Assembly: GCA_009760855.2 (NCBI GenBank)
Contig: WPIO01000059.1
Coordinates: 1,984,001-2,048,000 of the forward strand
Reading direction: 5' to 3'
Length of the DNA stretch: 64,000 nucleotides
From: Cristatella mucedo
Lineage: Eukaryota; Bryozoa; Phylactolaemata; Cristatellidae
Under the pieces are notes generated by a model. It saw only the letters and a program-made list of their open reading frames with translations, did not search any database and was not told the DNA's origin. Position numbers and translations under genes: made by a program. Of this stretch, positions 1-10,070 are shown piece after piece (positions within the stretch are counted from its first letter, which is position 1; each line of letters opens with the position of its first letter).

Positions 1-569
1 AGGTAGCTGTGCTACAATCACCAGCATTCAAGCTATCCTCGTTCGGCGACCTCCTCGCTGTAACAGAGGGTGACCGAGAAAAAGGGCTGAGGCTGCTGCA
101 GATGAGCACGGGGCAACTGCTGAAGAGCAGCGAGTACGAGTACGAAATACACGGCGTGTCTCTCACTGCTACTTCTATGGTCACTGCGAGCTGGGGCAAG
201 GTGAAGCTGGAAGACGGCAGAGAGCTGAGCGTGGTGGACAGCTGCAGCCACCGAGGCGAGAGACAGTGGAGACACGAGCTGAGCTGCAGGGAGATAGTGC
301 AGGGCCTCTGTGCTGCTGGCGGCACCGTGTATGTGGCTGTGCTAGGAATGCAGCTGGACCGGAGCAGGGACTGTGTGAGGGCGCTCACTACAGAGACTGG
401 AGAGCTGCTGCAGCAAATCCTCTCGTACCACAGTCGCCCATTTCAGGTGCCTCTGGAGAGTCAGTGCATGTCACTGGGCAGAGGGCAGATTGTGATACTA
501 GCCATGCTGGGCTACGACGAAGACGGCGAGCATACCGTGACCGTGTACCCTGCAGCAGTTAAGAGCTAA
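1..569 (+). CDS. Terminal exon of unrecognised protein, left inverted-repeat copy (partial)
   Basis: The reading frame is open from base 3 to a TAA at 567-569 and runs off the left edge of the window. The encoded protein is identical to the C-terminal 188 residues of the copy at 4908-5871, so both copies keep an intact frame. The two base differences I found (positions 8 and 119) are synonymous. I do not recognise the family. The text has alternating beta-strand-like and turn segments, such as SFGDLLAVTEGD and GGTVYVAVLGMQ, that would suit a beta-propeller, but this is only an impression. An AATAAA lies about 107 bp after the stop. This copy is the left arm of the inverted repeat and may be a real paralogue or an assembly duplicate. 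Confidence 0.5.
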   Translation, partial: VAVLQSPAFKLSSFGDLLAVTEGDREKGLRLLQMSTGQLLKSSEYEYEIHGVSLTATSMVTASWGKVKLEDGRELSVVDSCSHRGERQWRHELSCREIVQGLCAAGGTVYVAVLGMQLDRSRDCVRALTTETGELLQQILSYHSRPFQVPLESQCMSLGRGQIVILAMLGYDEDGEHTVTVYPAAVKS

Positions 570-675
570 GAACTGGAGGCAGCAGCAGATCAGGGGTAGC
601 ACTGCATGTCATTGTGACAAAAGCAGGTACCTTCAAGATAAATGCATGTACCTGTACACATATTTCTAGACAAGC

Positions 676-681
676 AATAAA
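676..681 (+). promoter_or_regulatory. Poly(A) signal AATAAA for the left-arm gene
   Basis: AATAAA lies 107 bp downstream of the TAA stop at 567-569, at a normal distance for a 3'UTR end. The mirrored signal is at 4796-4801 on the minus strand. Confidence 0.4.
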
Positions 682-849
682 TAATCAGTGATTCAAGAAT
701 GCATTTAGATTCTAGTGATGCAATTAATCCGGTAAGTCCACGTACGAAGTTACAGCCTGCCACGAGTGATTTTGATAGACTCAGCATACAATAGAGATGT
801 TGGCACGGCATCTGCAAGCAACCAACATGCAACGGCGGTGACCTCTGGC

Positions 850-1121
850 AGTAAGTAGCATGAAAGTAGCAGCATGGAAGTAGCAGCATCGAACCGCTAA
901 ACACGATGAGCCACACCCTGCTGCCAATTGTGGCTCAGCGTTTTCAGCGGTTCAATGCTGCTACTTTCATGCTACTCACAACCTCAACATCTCTTCTAAC
1001 TGCTATGCTTTCTAGTTTCTCTTTGTTGGGTAGATGAAATCTGTTGGTTACCGAGTGTGTACCAAAAGCCGCTTAGGCTGTGAGTGGGCTACATGAAACT
1101 CTTCTGAGTAACACATTCATA
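850..1121 (+). mobile_element. LINE-B 3' fragment with fold-back (left arm)
   Basis: 917-1121 is the LINE-B 3' region, recognised by the sequence around TGCTACTTTCATGCTACTCA and by GCCGCTTAGGCTGTGAGTGG. It is preceded at 855-916 by an inverted copy of its first part. The terminal TTACAT repeats are missing because the inverted-repeat arm ends at 1121. Confidence 0.7.
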
Positions 1122-1749
1122 TACTGTCCATAAAGTATGTAAAAGCACCAGGAAGTAGAAAATGGTGCAGCAGTTTGGCGAAGCCAGAAGAGCCGAACCG
1201 CTGCCTAAGTTTGCATGGCAGCTTACGAAAAAGCAATGATACTATTCAAGACCAATGATGACTACTGGGCCAATACGTCACAATGCCAATATGCTATCCA
1301 AGCTTGCCTGGCAATCCACCAAATTACCGTATGTGCACAGCCATACTTTCAATGGAGGCCGAATCGCAGCTAATTACTCCAAGCGAGTACGACTGAAGAG
1401 CCCTGAGTACCTGTGTCCTGTGTATAAATGGCTAGAGAAAACAAGCGCAGAACAAACGAAAGTTGGGTTTAATAAAGTAACATTACAGTTTTAATAGGTA
1501 GCCTAAAGGTGTTAGTAATGTGTCCACTCATTAGGGACGGTAAACACAGTGCTTGATAGCTTGTACTAGGTAACTTTCTGACTAATCAACCGACTTACTA
1601 GTATAATCTTTCCATGAAATTCCTTGGATTATAACTAGTCTATAAATCTTACTAGTTTCCTTATAGATTTCGTTTCAAATTTTTGAAAATGGGAAGCATC
1701 TAGCCAGTACACCTGTATGGTAAAGTTGAACCTAAGTGTTCTTTCATAC
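1122..1749. other. Inverted-repeat spacer, unclassified part
   Basis: AT-rich sequence with no convincing gene. A 79-codon plus-strand frame at 1255-1494 has no recognisable motif or splice context. Confidence 0.4.
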
Positions 1750-3282
1750 TCCGTAGCAAGTAAAACCACTCAACGAGTTGTTGTGACTAATAATCCCACC
1801 GACCTACTTCTACAAATAATAAATCACCTGCTGCCATTCATCACTATTATCATAAATATATCATTAGCCTCATGTCACGTCATAGCCCTTTCAAAAATAC
1901 TTTTTTTCCGGCCACTACGCAAGCAAGCAACATTACACCAAGGGAACTTTAGCAACTACAGTCCAGTCTATACCAGTTTAGTAGGACCCTTTATCGCTCC
2001 TATGAAAGGTATTGAAATGAGTTGCGGTGATCCGGCTTAACTTGCATATTTAAACCTCAAAACTCGCAAAGGTGGAAAAGTTCCAGCCTGGTTTTCAGAG
2101 CTTATCACTCCACAGAGACAGGAAGGCATCAGGTATTTAACGACCAACTTAGGAATGCAGAGGCAGAGTACCTCTGCTCGTCTTAGCTCCATCTTTCGGC
2201 AGCTTTTGATAGTACCGATTACCAGGTCCGTAGTGAGTGCCGAGGAGCCTCTGAAGTACGGGTCACCTCAACGCTCCGTGCACGTGTTACCGTGCACGGT
2301 CCCTTTCTCTTAACGACTGTTCTTATCACGGTTTATACGCTCCTCTATTGCCGATTAGATTACCAGGCACACTCAAGGCTTTCCGTTTAAGTAGATGAAA
2401 CTCGGTTGTATTATTTACCGTGAACTGTTCCAGCCCCCACATAATTTTGGATTCTCTCAACTCCCTTGCTGAATGCATTGATGACATCCGCACGTGAACC
2501 ACACGTGACATCCGCACGTGAATGCCAGCAAACCACATGAAGGTGCCTGGTGGTAAAAACCAACTCACTATTTTTAAGAAAATCAAGCTCCATTCAGGAT
2601 TGGAGATGACAGTCCTCATAATCGGCTCTGCATCCAGCATATCTCCAGTTACAGGCATAAATTTAGAAAGTGACCTCTCACTAGACAGCTACTTCAGCTC
2701 CACAATCAAGTACACCTACTTTCAACTACATAATATTGCTTAAATTAGGGGTTGTGTAGACATGGATACCACATATGAAGGGGTCCAGGTATTCGTGACC
2801 TCCCGGCTCCACTTTAGCAACTCACTGCTTGCTAGTCCATCGGCTTGTGCTCTCAGGCGCTTATAACTTGTGCACAACTCTGGAGCTAGGCTTGTCAGTT
2901 GAGAGCCTTGCAGGTGCCACTTCACATTACTTCTTGCCGACCTGCACATGCTCCCAGTCAAGCAACCTTTCAATTTTAAGGTACGGTCACTTACTTGCAG
3001 GTACTTTCATTATTTGGCTGCAGCCTACTGAATTTATTTACTCCCCACCAGGCGAAGCATCATCAAACTAGCTTTTCGGAATCTAATCGGAATAATAAAA
3101 GTGAGGCTGCTGCCCGACTTCTCCTCCTCCTAGCGCCCTTCCCCCCCCCCCCCCGCGGGGGAGGGGGCAGAAGGCACTTCTCGCATCTTTTCCTTTGCAG
3201 CAAATGTTAAGCGCCTAGAAAGAGATTGAGTTCTCTGAGGGCGCTTTATCAAGTGCATTATTATTATAATTATTATTATTAT
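1750..3282 (+). mobile_element. LINE-A, degenerate RT and 3' end
   Basis: A decayed plus-strand LINE-A. 1750-2040 resembles the region ahead of the RT fingers (LLPFI, an SxASxHV-like segment, and NFSNYSPV for the usual NYRPV). 2200-2300 keeps remnants of a palm segment (a DFDS/TDYQ-like stretch and EEPLKYGSPQ). 2590-3070 is the C-terminal region. The 3' stem-loop tail and ATT repeats are at 3200-3282. Many stops and frameshifts; it lies in the spacer of the inverted repeat. Confidence 0.75.
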
Positions 3283-3291
3283 CCTTTACTT

Positions 3292-3685
3292 ACTCATAGT
3301 TCGAACCTCAAATTCTGTGGAGACCATGCCTTAAGGTCGAATGCTTCCAAAGCTTGCAACCCACTTCCGACTTGCATCAAGACATCTGACTTAACCACAT
3401 TTAAAATCGAAGTAAAATGCATCTTTTTAAAACGATATTTACTGGATCCGTGTAATTCGTTATTTACGTGCTTAGGCCGCCTGAAACGAAACATGTGGCA
3501 ACCCACCCATATGTTCCTGCTGACCCAGAGCATATCGCGCCTAAACTTGCTCTGCTTGCTGTCATTGAGCATGCTACCACTAACCGTTAGATCGGGGTTA
3601 CTTTGCAGCAAATGAACGGTAACTAGAAAAAGATTGAGTTCTCTGAAAGCGCTACATCATTTGTATTATTATTATTATTATTAGC
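3292..3685 (+). mobile_element. LINE-A 3' end, second copy
   Basis: Carries the FGDHA-like to KTxLF-like C-terminal stretch and a decayed tail (AGAAAAAGATTGAGTTCTCT, then ATT repeats at 3660-3685). It follows the previous copy in tandem, so the two insertions are independent or duplicated. Confidence 0.8.
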
Positions 3686-4309
3686 AGTATTAGTAATGGG
3701 TGACTTTATGATGCCAAAGATGCAATAGTTCCCCATCTTTTCAAATAGTGCGTGGCTTTATGCTGCCAAACAATGCAATAGATCCACCATTTTTTTCAAA
3801 TTTTATTGTTAGGCTTGTTGAGTGTTACGTATTGTGTTAAGATTCAAATAAAATTTACGAGCAATTGTGTATGCATGAAATGTGCAATGAAGCCCGGTGC
3901 TTTTTAGTGAGCGTTTTATGCTAGTTTAAATACTCAAGACGACCGTGTCTCGTTTCCCGTTTGAATACGAGCAAAGACGTTTTGACATAAGCTGTTAGCT
4001 TAACCCTCCACTTTCTATGACTGAGCTACTCTACCATTTAAGCAAGATAAATTGCGAAAGCCAACACTGATGAAATAAGCTTAAGCATGCCGTACTTTTC
4101 GTAGTTTTTTGTGCGAATTTGCAACTAAATTAATTAAACGACTCAGTGGCTCGTTGCTCCTCTTCGATTTTTATAACGGCAGGAGCCTTCATCTCTGCAT
4201 TGACTCCGACAATTTCTAAACTATGGCGAGTGTGATTATTTGCCATTCTTCATGAAGAAATTAGAATAATACCATACGAATTCGTGGAAGGGTGATCAGT
4301 TCGCTTATT
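3686..4309. other. Inverted-repeat spacer, unclassified
   Basis: AT-rich sequence with no gene. A short imperfect direct repeat, containing a stretch like TATGATGCCAAAGATGCAATAG, occurs at 3705-3730 and again near 3760-3782. Confidence 0.4.
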
Positions 4310-4627
4310 GTAATGTAATCTATCTCCATCTGTAATTCCACAAAGCCATCAACACTATGAATGTGTTACTCAGAAGAGTTTCATGTAGCCCACTCACAGC
4401 CTAAGCGGCTTTTGGTACACACTCGGTAACCAACAGATTTCATCTACCCAACAAAGAGAAACTAGAAAGCATAGCAGTTAGAAGAGATGTTGAGGTTGTG
4501 AGTAGCATGAAAGTAGCAGCATTGAACCGCTGAAAACGCTGAGCCACAATTGGCAGCAGGGTGTGGCTCATCGTGTTTAGCGGTTCGATGCTGCTACTTC
4601 CATGCTGCTACTTTCATGCTACTTACT
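4310..4627 (-). mobile_element. LINE-B 3' end plus inverted partial copy (fold-back)
   Basis: 4310-4559 is a minus-strand LINE-B 3' end, including terminal TTACATTAC repeats at 4310-4320. 4560-4627 repeats its inner part in the opposite orientation, so 4498-4627 can fold into an imperfect hairpin with arms of about 60 bp. 4356-4627 is mirrored in the left arm. Confidence 0.8.
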
Positions 4628-5476
4628 GCCAGAGGTCACCGCCGTTGCATGTTGGTTGCTTGCAGATGCCGTGCCAACATCTCTATTGTATGCTGAGTCT
4701 ATCAAAATCACTCGTGGCAGGCTGTAACTTCGTACGTGGACTTACCGGATTAATTGCATCACTAGAATCTAAATGCATTCTTGAATCACTGATTATTTAT
4801 TGCTTGTCTAGAAATATGTGTACAGGTACATGCATTTATCTTGAAGGTACCTGCTTTTGTCACAATGACATGCAGTGCTACCCCTGATCTGCTGCTGCCT
4901 CCAGTTCTTAGCTCTTAACTGCTGCAGGGTACACGGTCACGGTATGCTCGCCGTCTTCGTCGTAGCCCAGCATGGCTAGTATCACAATCTGCCCTCTGCC
5001 CAGTGACATGCACTGACTCTCCAGAGGCACCTGAAATGGGCGACTGTGGTACGAGAGGATTTGCTGCAGCAGCTCTCCAGTCTCTGTAGTGAGCGCCCTC
5101 ACACAGTCCCTGCTCCGGTCCAGCTGCATTCCTAGCACAGCCACATACACGGTGCCGCCAGCAGCACAGAGGCCCTGCACTATCTCCCTGCAGCTCAGCT
5201 CGTGTCTCCACTGTCTCTCGCCTCGGTGGCTGCAGCTGTCCACCACGCTCAGCTCTCTGCCGTCTTCCAGCTTCACCTTGCCCCAGCTCGCAGTGACCAT
5301 AGAAGTAGCAGTGAGAGACACGCCGTGTATTTCGTACTCGTACTCGCTGCTCTTCAGAAGTTGCCCCGTGCTCATCTGCAGCAGCCTCAGCCCTTTTTCT
5401 CGGTCACCCTCTGTTACAGCGAGGAGGTCGCCGAACGAGGATAGCTTGAATGCTGGTGATTGTAGCACTGCTACCT
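4356..5476 (-). repeat. Right arm of 1.1-kb inverted repeat
   Basis: Reverse complement of 1-1121, with no indels and about 99.8 percent identity by eye. At 4355 the right copy continues through an ordinary LINE-B 3' end, while the left copy departs after 1121. The break on this side therefore lies inside a LINE-B sequence. Confidence 0.93.
4796..4801 (-). promoter_or_regulatory. Poly(A) signal AATAAA, right-arm gene
   Basis: Reads TTTATT on the plus strand, 107 bp downstream of the minus-strand stop at 4908-4910. Confidence 0.4.
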
Positions 5477-5871
5477 GCGCGTCCTCGACCCACTTCCACT
5501 GGTTGCCTGCAGCAGTAGCGTCAGAGGTGCGTCTTAACACCAGGAGGCGCATCCTATCATCAGACGTGGATAGCAGCAATCCCACAACAGCTCGTCCGTC
5601 CTGCAGAGACTCTACTGAAATGAGGTTTTCAATAACATTCTCGCTGTGCTTCACATGTTGCCAGGAGCTCAGCTCAATGCCGCTCTGGCTGTATTCCTTA
5701 AGGCCATGCAGCAAGCTAGCCAGCAGCAGATGCCCTTCAGGTGTCACAGACAAACTTAAGCTCGAGAGAGGCGCCATGAAGCTGCTGGAGGCAGGGCCGA
5801 AGTGCAGTCCTGGCTGCTCATCTACTACAACGAAGATGCTGCATTGAGTGAGTGCAGGTTGCGACAGAGTA
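4908..5871 (-). CDS. Terminal exon of unrecognised protein, right inverted-repeat copy
   Basis: A minus-strand frame runs from an apparent splice acceptor (pyrimidine-rich tract ending TCTCGTGCAG, first exon base 5871) to a stop at 4908-4910, about 320 codons. There is an internal ATG at 5775-5777, but the frame is open upstream with protein-like text (CSIFVVVDEQPGLHFGP). I therefore read it as the last exon of a longer gene rather than a gene starting at that ATG. Residues are strand-and-turn rich (SLSVTPEGHLLLASL, then a YSQSG turn), which loosely resembles NHL or other beta-propeller repeats; no family is assigned. Only the part left of 5477 is duplicated in the inverted repeat. Upstream exons were not found in the AT-rich DNA to the right. 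Confidence 0.6.
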
Positions 5872-5876
5872 CTGCA

Positions 5877-7671
5877 CGAGACAAGAGAGACTCTGACACA
5901 GCCACGTTGTCAGGTTCTTTTACAAAATTAGCTTCAATTTCTATACGCTAAAATGCAGTACCACTTTTCGGTGTTGGACTGCATTACTGACTTCTTAAGC
6001 TGCATCACAGCTGCAGCTACAAGGGGAAGCAAATATTCCCACATTGCTAATAATAAGAAAAGAGATGCTACTAATAAATACAAACTTATCAGAAATAATA
6101 TTGCTTTTTGGAAATATAATATCATAACTATATTGCATCATGTAATCATGTCAGTTTCCATATGGAATTGTATATGTATTAGGCAAGTTCTGAAATTAGG
6201 GTTATTTTGCATAACATTTTCTGCATTTATGTCTACTTTTACTAGGCACCTTCTTCTAATTGAATGCCGTGCATGCGCATGGTACTCTAGTTGGCAGGTC
6301 ATTTCACTAGATTAGCTTGAATATTGCATCAATATGATACTTTTCGATGGTCTACTGCTCCGTTGCAAAAAGGATGGTCTTGCATTCAGCCTCGTAATAT
6401 TTCTGCACATGCCCCTCAGTGCTGAATTTAGTCACGACAGGTAAGCAAGGTGAGTCAGGTAGCTTTTCTAAACTTGCCCAGTGTTCAGCTATTAACACAG
6501 CTAATTCACGGTTGCATTCGTTGGCTGCTCATTCGGTTATTTGTTTTCAAAGAAGACGGTTCTCTAAATGCACATCAGTAGTGATTTCCAATGCCCCTTT
6601 CGAATGCTATTATGCACTCAACTCCAATGCCATGCCATGATTAGCTTAGGCTGCATTTCAAGGTAACTGCACCGGGTCCACCTAAGCGTCCCAGGCCACA
6701 CATGCATTTGGACATTCACGGGATGTGCAGCCGTGCTACAGATGACTTTAGGATTGTCTACGTAGTTGCCTCTGTCAGCTAAAGCGCTAATAATTGCATC
6801 ACACAGCATTCAGAACCAATAGGCATCAACAGCTACAGTCCACAGATTCAGCTTACTTTCATATCTTCTCGCAGTTGCCATTAGATTGAAAGTAGGAATA
6901 CGATATTATGGATAGATTGATGCAAATCATTCTATGCTAGAGATGCTGAGTATCGGCAGCACAGAAAACTGCACCACATTTAGCTTCTTAATTCCTAGGC
7001 TGATACACAAAGCTCTCACGCTTTCGTAACCTTTGATTTGGAACTTCTGCCAGCATGTGTGCTAACTTGTCGTGCAGCAAGTACTATTGCATTATGGCTA
7101 ATCCTTTTGCAGACATACTAATAGATTCGGTATTTTCGTTAAGCCGATCGGTTACCATGATGCTCATTCGTGTTAGTATATTACCACAATTATATGGCAT
7201 GAGGGTAGATCAAAAATCTGTCACTGACTCTCTCCCCCAGAATTTTTTGCTAGCAGGACACCAGTGAAATTGTAAAGAGTTTTGGTACTGTGCAGCATCG
7301 ACGCCCATCGCCTGTTCTGAAACATAATAAAAGCACATTGCAGGAGTTCCGCCGGAAATGTACTAAATCACGAGGAAATAGGATTCTAAGATTTCCAAGA
7401 GGGTCAAATTATTTTAAATCACATGAAGACCTCTTAAAGAGGTGAATCTAGAAATTTAACTATTAAATTGGCAAGGCATTCACCCGAGATATTTCTTGTC
7501 CGTAAAGTAAAGGCTCATCGCTTGCTACTCTATTTCGTCGTGTCGTTTTCTTTCTCTGATCATGATTAATGTATTCCACAAGCAGGTACTGTTTTTCACC
7601 CCTTCTGGTAAATATCACCCAGGAAAGTACCTTTCTAGTATTTCTACGAGCTCTCATATATAATAATATTA
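5877..7671. other. Intergenic or intronic, unclassified
   Basis: No recognised gene or repeat. Short frames occur, such as minus-strand 6618-6809 with some protein-like text, but they have no motif, splice context or homologue I can name. If the 4908-5871 exon belongs to a longer gene, this stretch may be one of its introns. Confidence 0.35.
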
Positions 7672-7860
7672 ATTATAATAATTATGCACTTGATAAAGCG
7701 CCCTCAGATAACTCAATCTCTTTCTAGGCGCTTTGCATTTGCTGCAAAGGGAAATGCAATTGAATGGTGAGTAATATCATGCTTGATAAACAAACAAAAT
7801 GAATAACATGGTTAGGGGAGACATGCACAGGTTCAGCATGATTAAAGCTTGGTGTTTGAA
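7672..7860 (-). mobile_element. LINE-A 3' end
   Basis: Minus-strand tail with AAT repeats, the stem-loop complement (AAAGCGCCCTCAGATAACTC to TCTAGGCGCTTTGC) and part of the 3'UTR. Confidence 0.8.
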
Positions 7861-9419
7861 AGCGGGCAGTCACTCGGAAAATAGGTTGCGTTTCACTACT
7901 CACTCTGCTCAGTACATCTCTTTGACTGCTAAGGTTCTCCTGAGATTGTTCTTAAAGTGTAACATTAACTTAATCGTGAAACGCCCATGAAAGATCAGTT
8001 AGAAGAAAATGTGTCCTATTGTATTAATTATATCGCAATTATTAGGTACATAGCTTAATTTTAGTGTGTTCTGCAATCAAGTTGAGGTACACAGCGACTA
8101 CTTCTGCATCAAAAGCAATATTGGTTTGAATCCTACTGAAGTATAGGCGCTTGATCCAGTCGAGCCTGTTTAAAAGGCCCTAAACGACTGCAGGCACATT
8201 GAGCCATCAGGTTAGAGTCCAACATCCTTGATCAGAAAGGAATTAATCCGTATGATAATCGCACCATGTTTTATCCAATCGATCGCCAATATATTAGTTG
8301 AGCAATCTACGAATCCATGGACAACCATTAACTGCACATTGGTACACCGAAATCCCTTTATTCTGGCACAGCTACATGACAGGCGATCGTCTTACTGCCC
8401 GCAATGACCTTTCCCTGACACAACAAGATGACAGCACGATGAGTAGAGTCAATTAGAATTCGAATGCTGAAAATCCGACCCGGGGTCACTAACGAATGGC
8501 AGCATTGCGTCACTCACGGCCGGCACAAACATCGAGCAACCATGAACCTTTACTCAGAGCCGTGCATCATGCAAATGGTGCACTCGGTGCCGAAAACAGG
8601 TTGCTCGGTTATGCGTCCAAGAAAGTTTGACCTCACCTGCAGCATTACGACGTTTAGCATCATCGTTAGAGGTGACATCTCTGGCAATGACTCCTTCGTG
8701 TACCATGTTTGACCTTAAGAAGGTGCAATAAAAACAAATCTTTCGTAGCAACTCCACAATATATGCAAAAGAGGCAGACTTAAAAGAAATACTGGCTCAT
8801 GTCGGAGCCTCTAGTATATGGATACAGAAGAGCCTTCACTGCTATTAAGGCTGATAGAGCATCTCAGCAAGTTAAGCAAAAGAGGCAAACTTTATTATCA
8901 AAATATGAAAAGGTGATGACTGCACGACGACGGAAGTCCTACATAATGCAGCTGCAAGGATCGGAGTCGTTTTACCTGATTCACTTTGTCACCGTGGGAT
9001 TCAACTGGTTCAAACTATTTAATTTGCTACTCCTCTGCATCAACAGCACATGCTAGCTATCTTCTCCTTACATCTTGATCCGACAAACGCAGGTGCATAT
9101 ATCTGGTACGACATGGGATGGTACATCTATAGATGCCGATGAATCCATAGATACGAATACGTAGATCCGAAGAAAGATAACAGCTAGAATTTCGGCTGGT
9201 GCCAAAAACAACAAAGCAAATGGAAGTGAATAGCACTTGGCTTAGTTATTAGTAAGCAACTTGCAGAGAATTATTATTATTAGGTACATCAAGGATAGCA
9301 GTGTAATAGTAATAGTATAGCAATAGTTCCAGCATGACGAGGGTACGACAGCCCGAGACGCAGTAGCTAGCGACATTCCTCATTCCTAATTCTGGACTAC
9401 CTAACTATTAGCCAAGATG
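7861..9419. other. Unclassified intergenic DNA
   Basis: No gene recognised. The frame at 8799-9056 reads like an ordinary polypeptide at first but ends in a hydrophobic AT-rich run and has no identifiable motif. Confidence 0.35.
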
Positions 9420-9710
9420 AAAGAAACTTAAAAACACACCTATTTAGGACAGCATTTAGTGGGTCCCTGTGATTCGTCATTGATGTGCTTATGCGTGCTG
9501 ACACTGTGCATGCTGCCACTAACCGCATTTGCATGCTGACCCTGTGCCTGTCACCCCTAACCATATTATTTATTTTGTTTGTTTTTCAAGCATGATTTTA
9601 CTTACTATTCTATTGCATATCACTTTGCAGCAAATGTAAAGCGCCTAGAAAGAGATTAAGTTCTCTGAGGGCGCTTTATCAAGTGCAATATTATTATTAT
9701 TATTATTCTG
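9420..9710 (+). mobile_element. LINE-A 3' end
   Basis: Starts at the KTxLFRTAF codons (AAAAACACACCTATTTAGGA) and continues through the 3'UTR, with its GCATGCTGCCACTAACC repeats, to the stem-loop tail and ATT repeats. Confidence 0.88.
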
Positions 9711-9884
9711 CAATTGTTTCTTAGGACACGACAAACGTCCAATTGATGTTCAAGCAATGTATCATGACCTCGACATCTCGACGCTTTCAATCGTCCACAG
9801 CATTGGACCCATGCTTAAGCCCATAGGCTCATCAGACGCAATTCACCTGAAGCTGCACGATATTTAATACGATTTACCTCTTCT

Positions 9885-10070
9885 CCATCTGTAGCTCAAC
9901 AAAACACAAACGCTATATGGGTTTTACGCCGGACACAATTTTGTAGCCCACTCACCACTTCACTTGAAGAGTGCATGCGGTCACCAAAAGACTGCATCTC
10001 AGGTAACATAGAGAAAGAGAAGGTGGGATGACAGAGTCAAGAGAGCAAGTATGATGGTAGCCACGTTTTG
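9885..10070 (-). mobile_element. LINE-B 3' end, degenerate
   Basis: Matches the LINE-B minus-strand tail order: TCTCCATCTGTAGCTC, a GTTTTACG segment, GTAGCCCACTCAC, then an AGAGAAAG segment. Strongly diverged. Confidence 0.6.

Larger units (their letters stand above)
1..1121 (+). repeat. Left arm of 1.1-kb inverted repeat
   Basis: Every base n in 1-1121 pairs with base 5477-n of 4356-5476 without a gap. Both ends of the pairing give the same coordinate sum, and all overlapping translated frames agree. Only two mismatches were noticed (8/5469 and 119/5358). The arm carries the coding exon end, its 3' flank and part of a LINE-B 3' end. It may extend left beyond the window. Confidence 0.93.

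Noticed and set aside
590-916. 108-codon frame present in both inverted-repeat arms
   Set aside because: It is antisense to the 3'UTR of the duplicated exon and runs into LINE-B sequence; its two copies merely mirror the duplication.
6618-6809. Minus-strand 63-codon frame as a transposase or gene fragment
   Set aside because: The text looks protein-like but I could match no motif, and neighbouring frames do not extend it.
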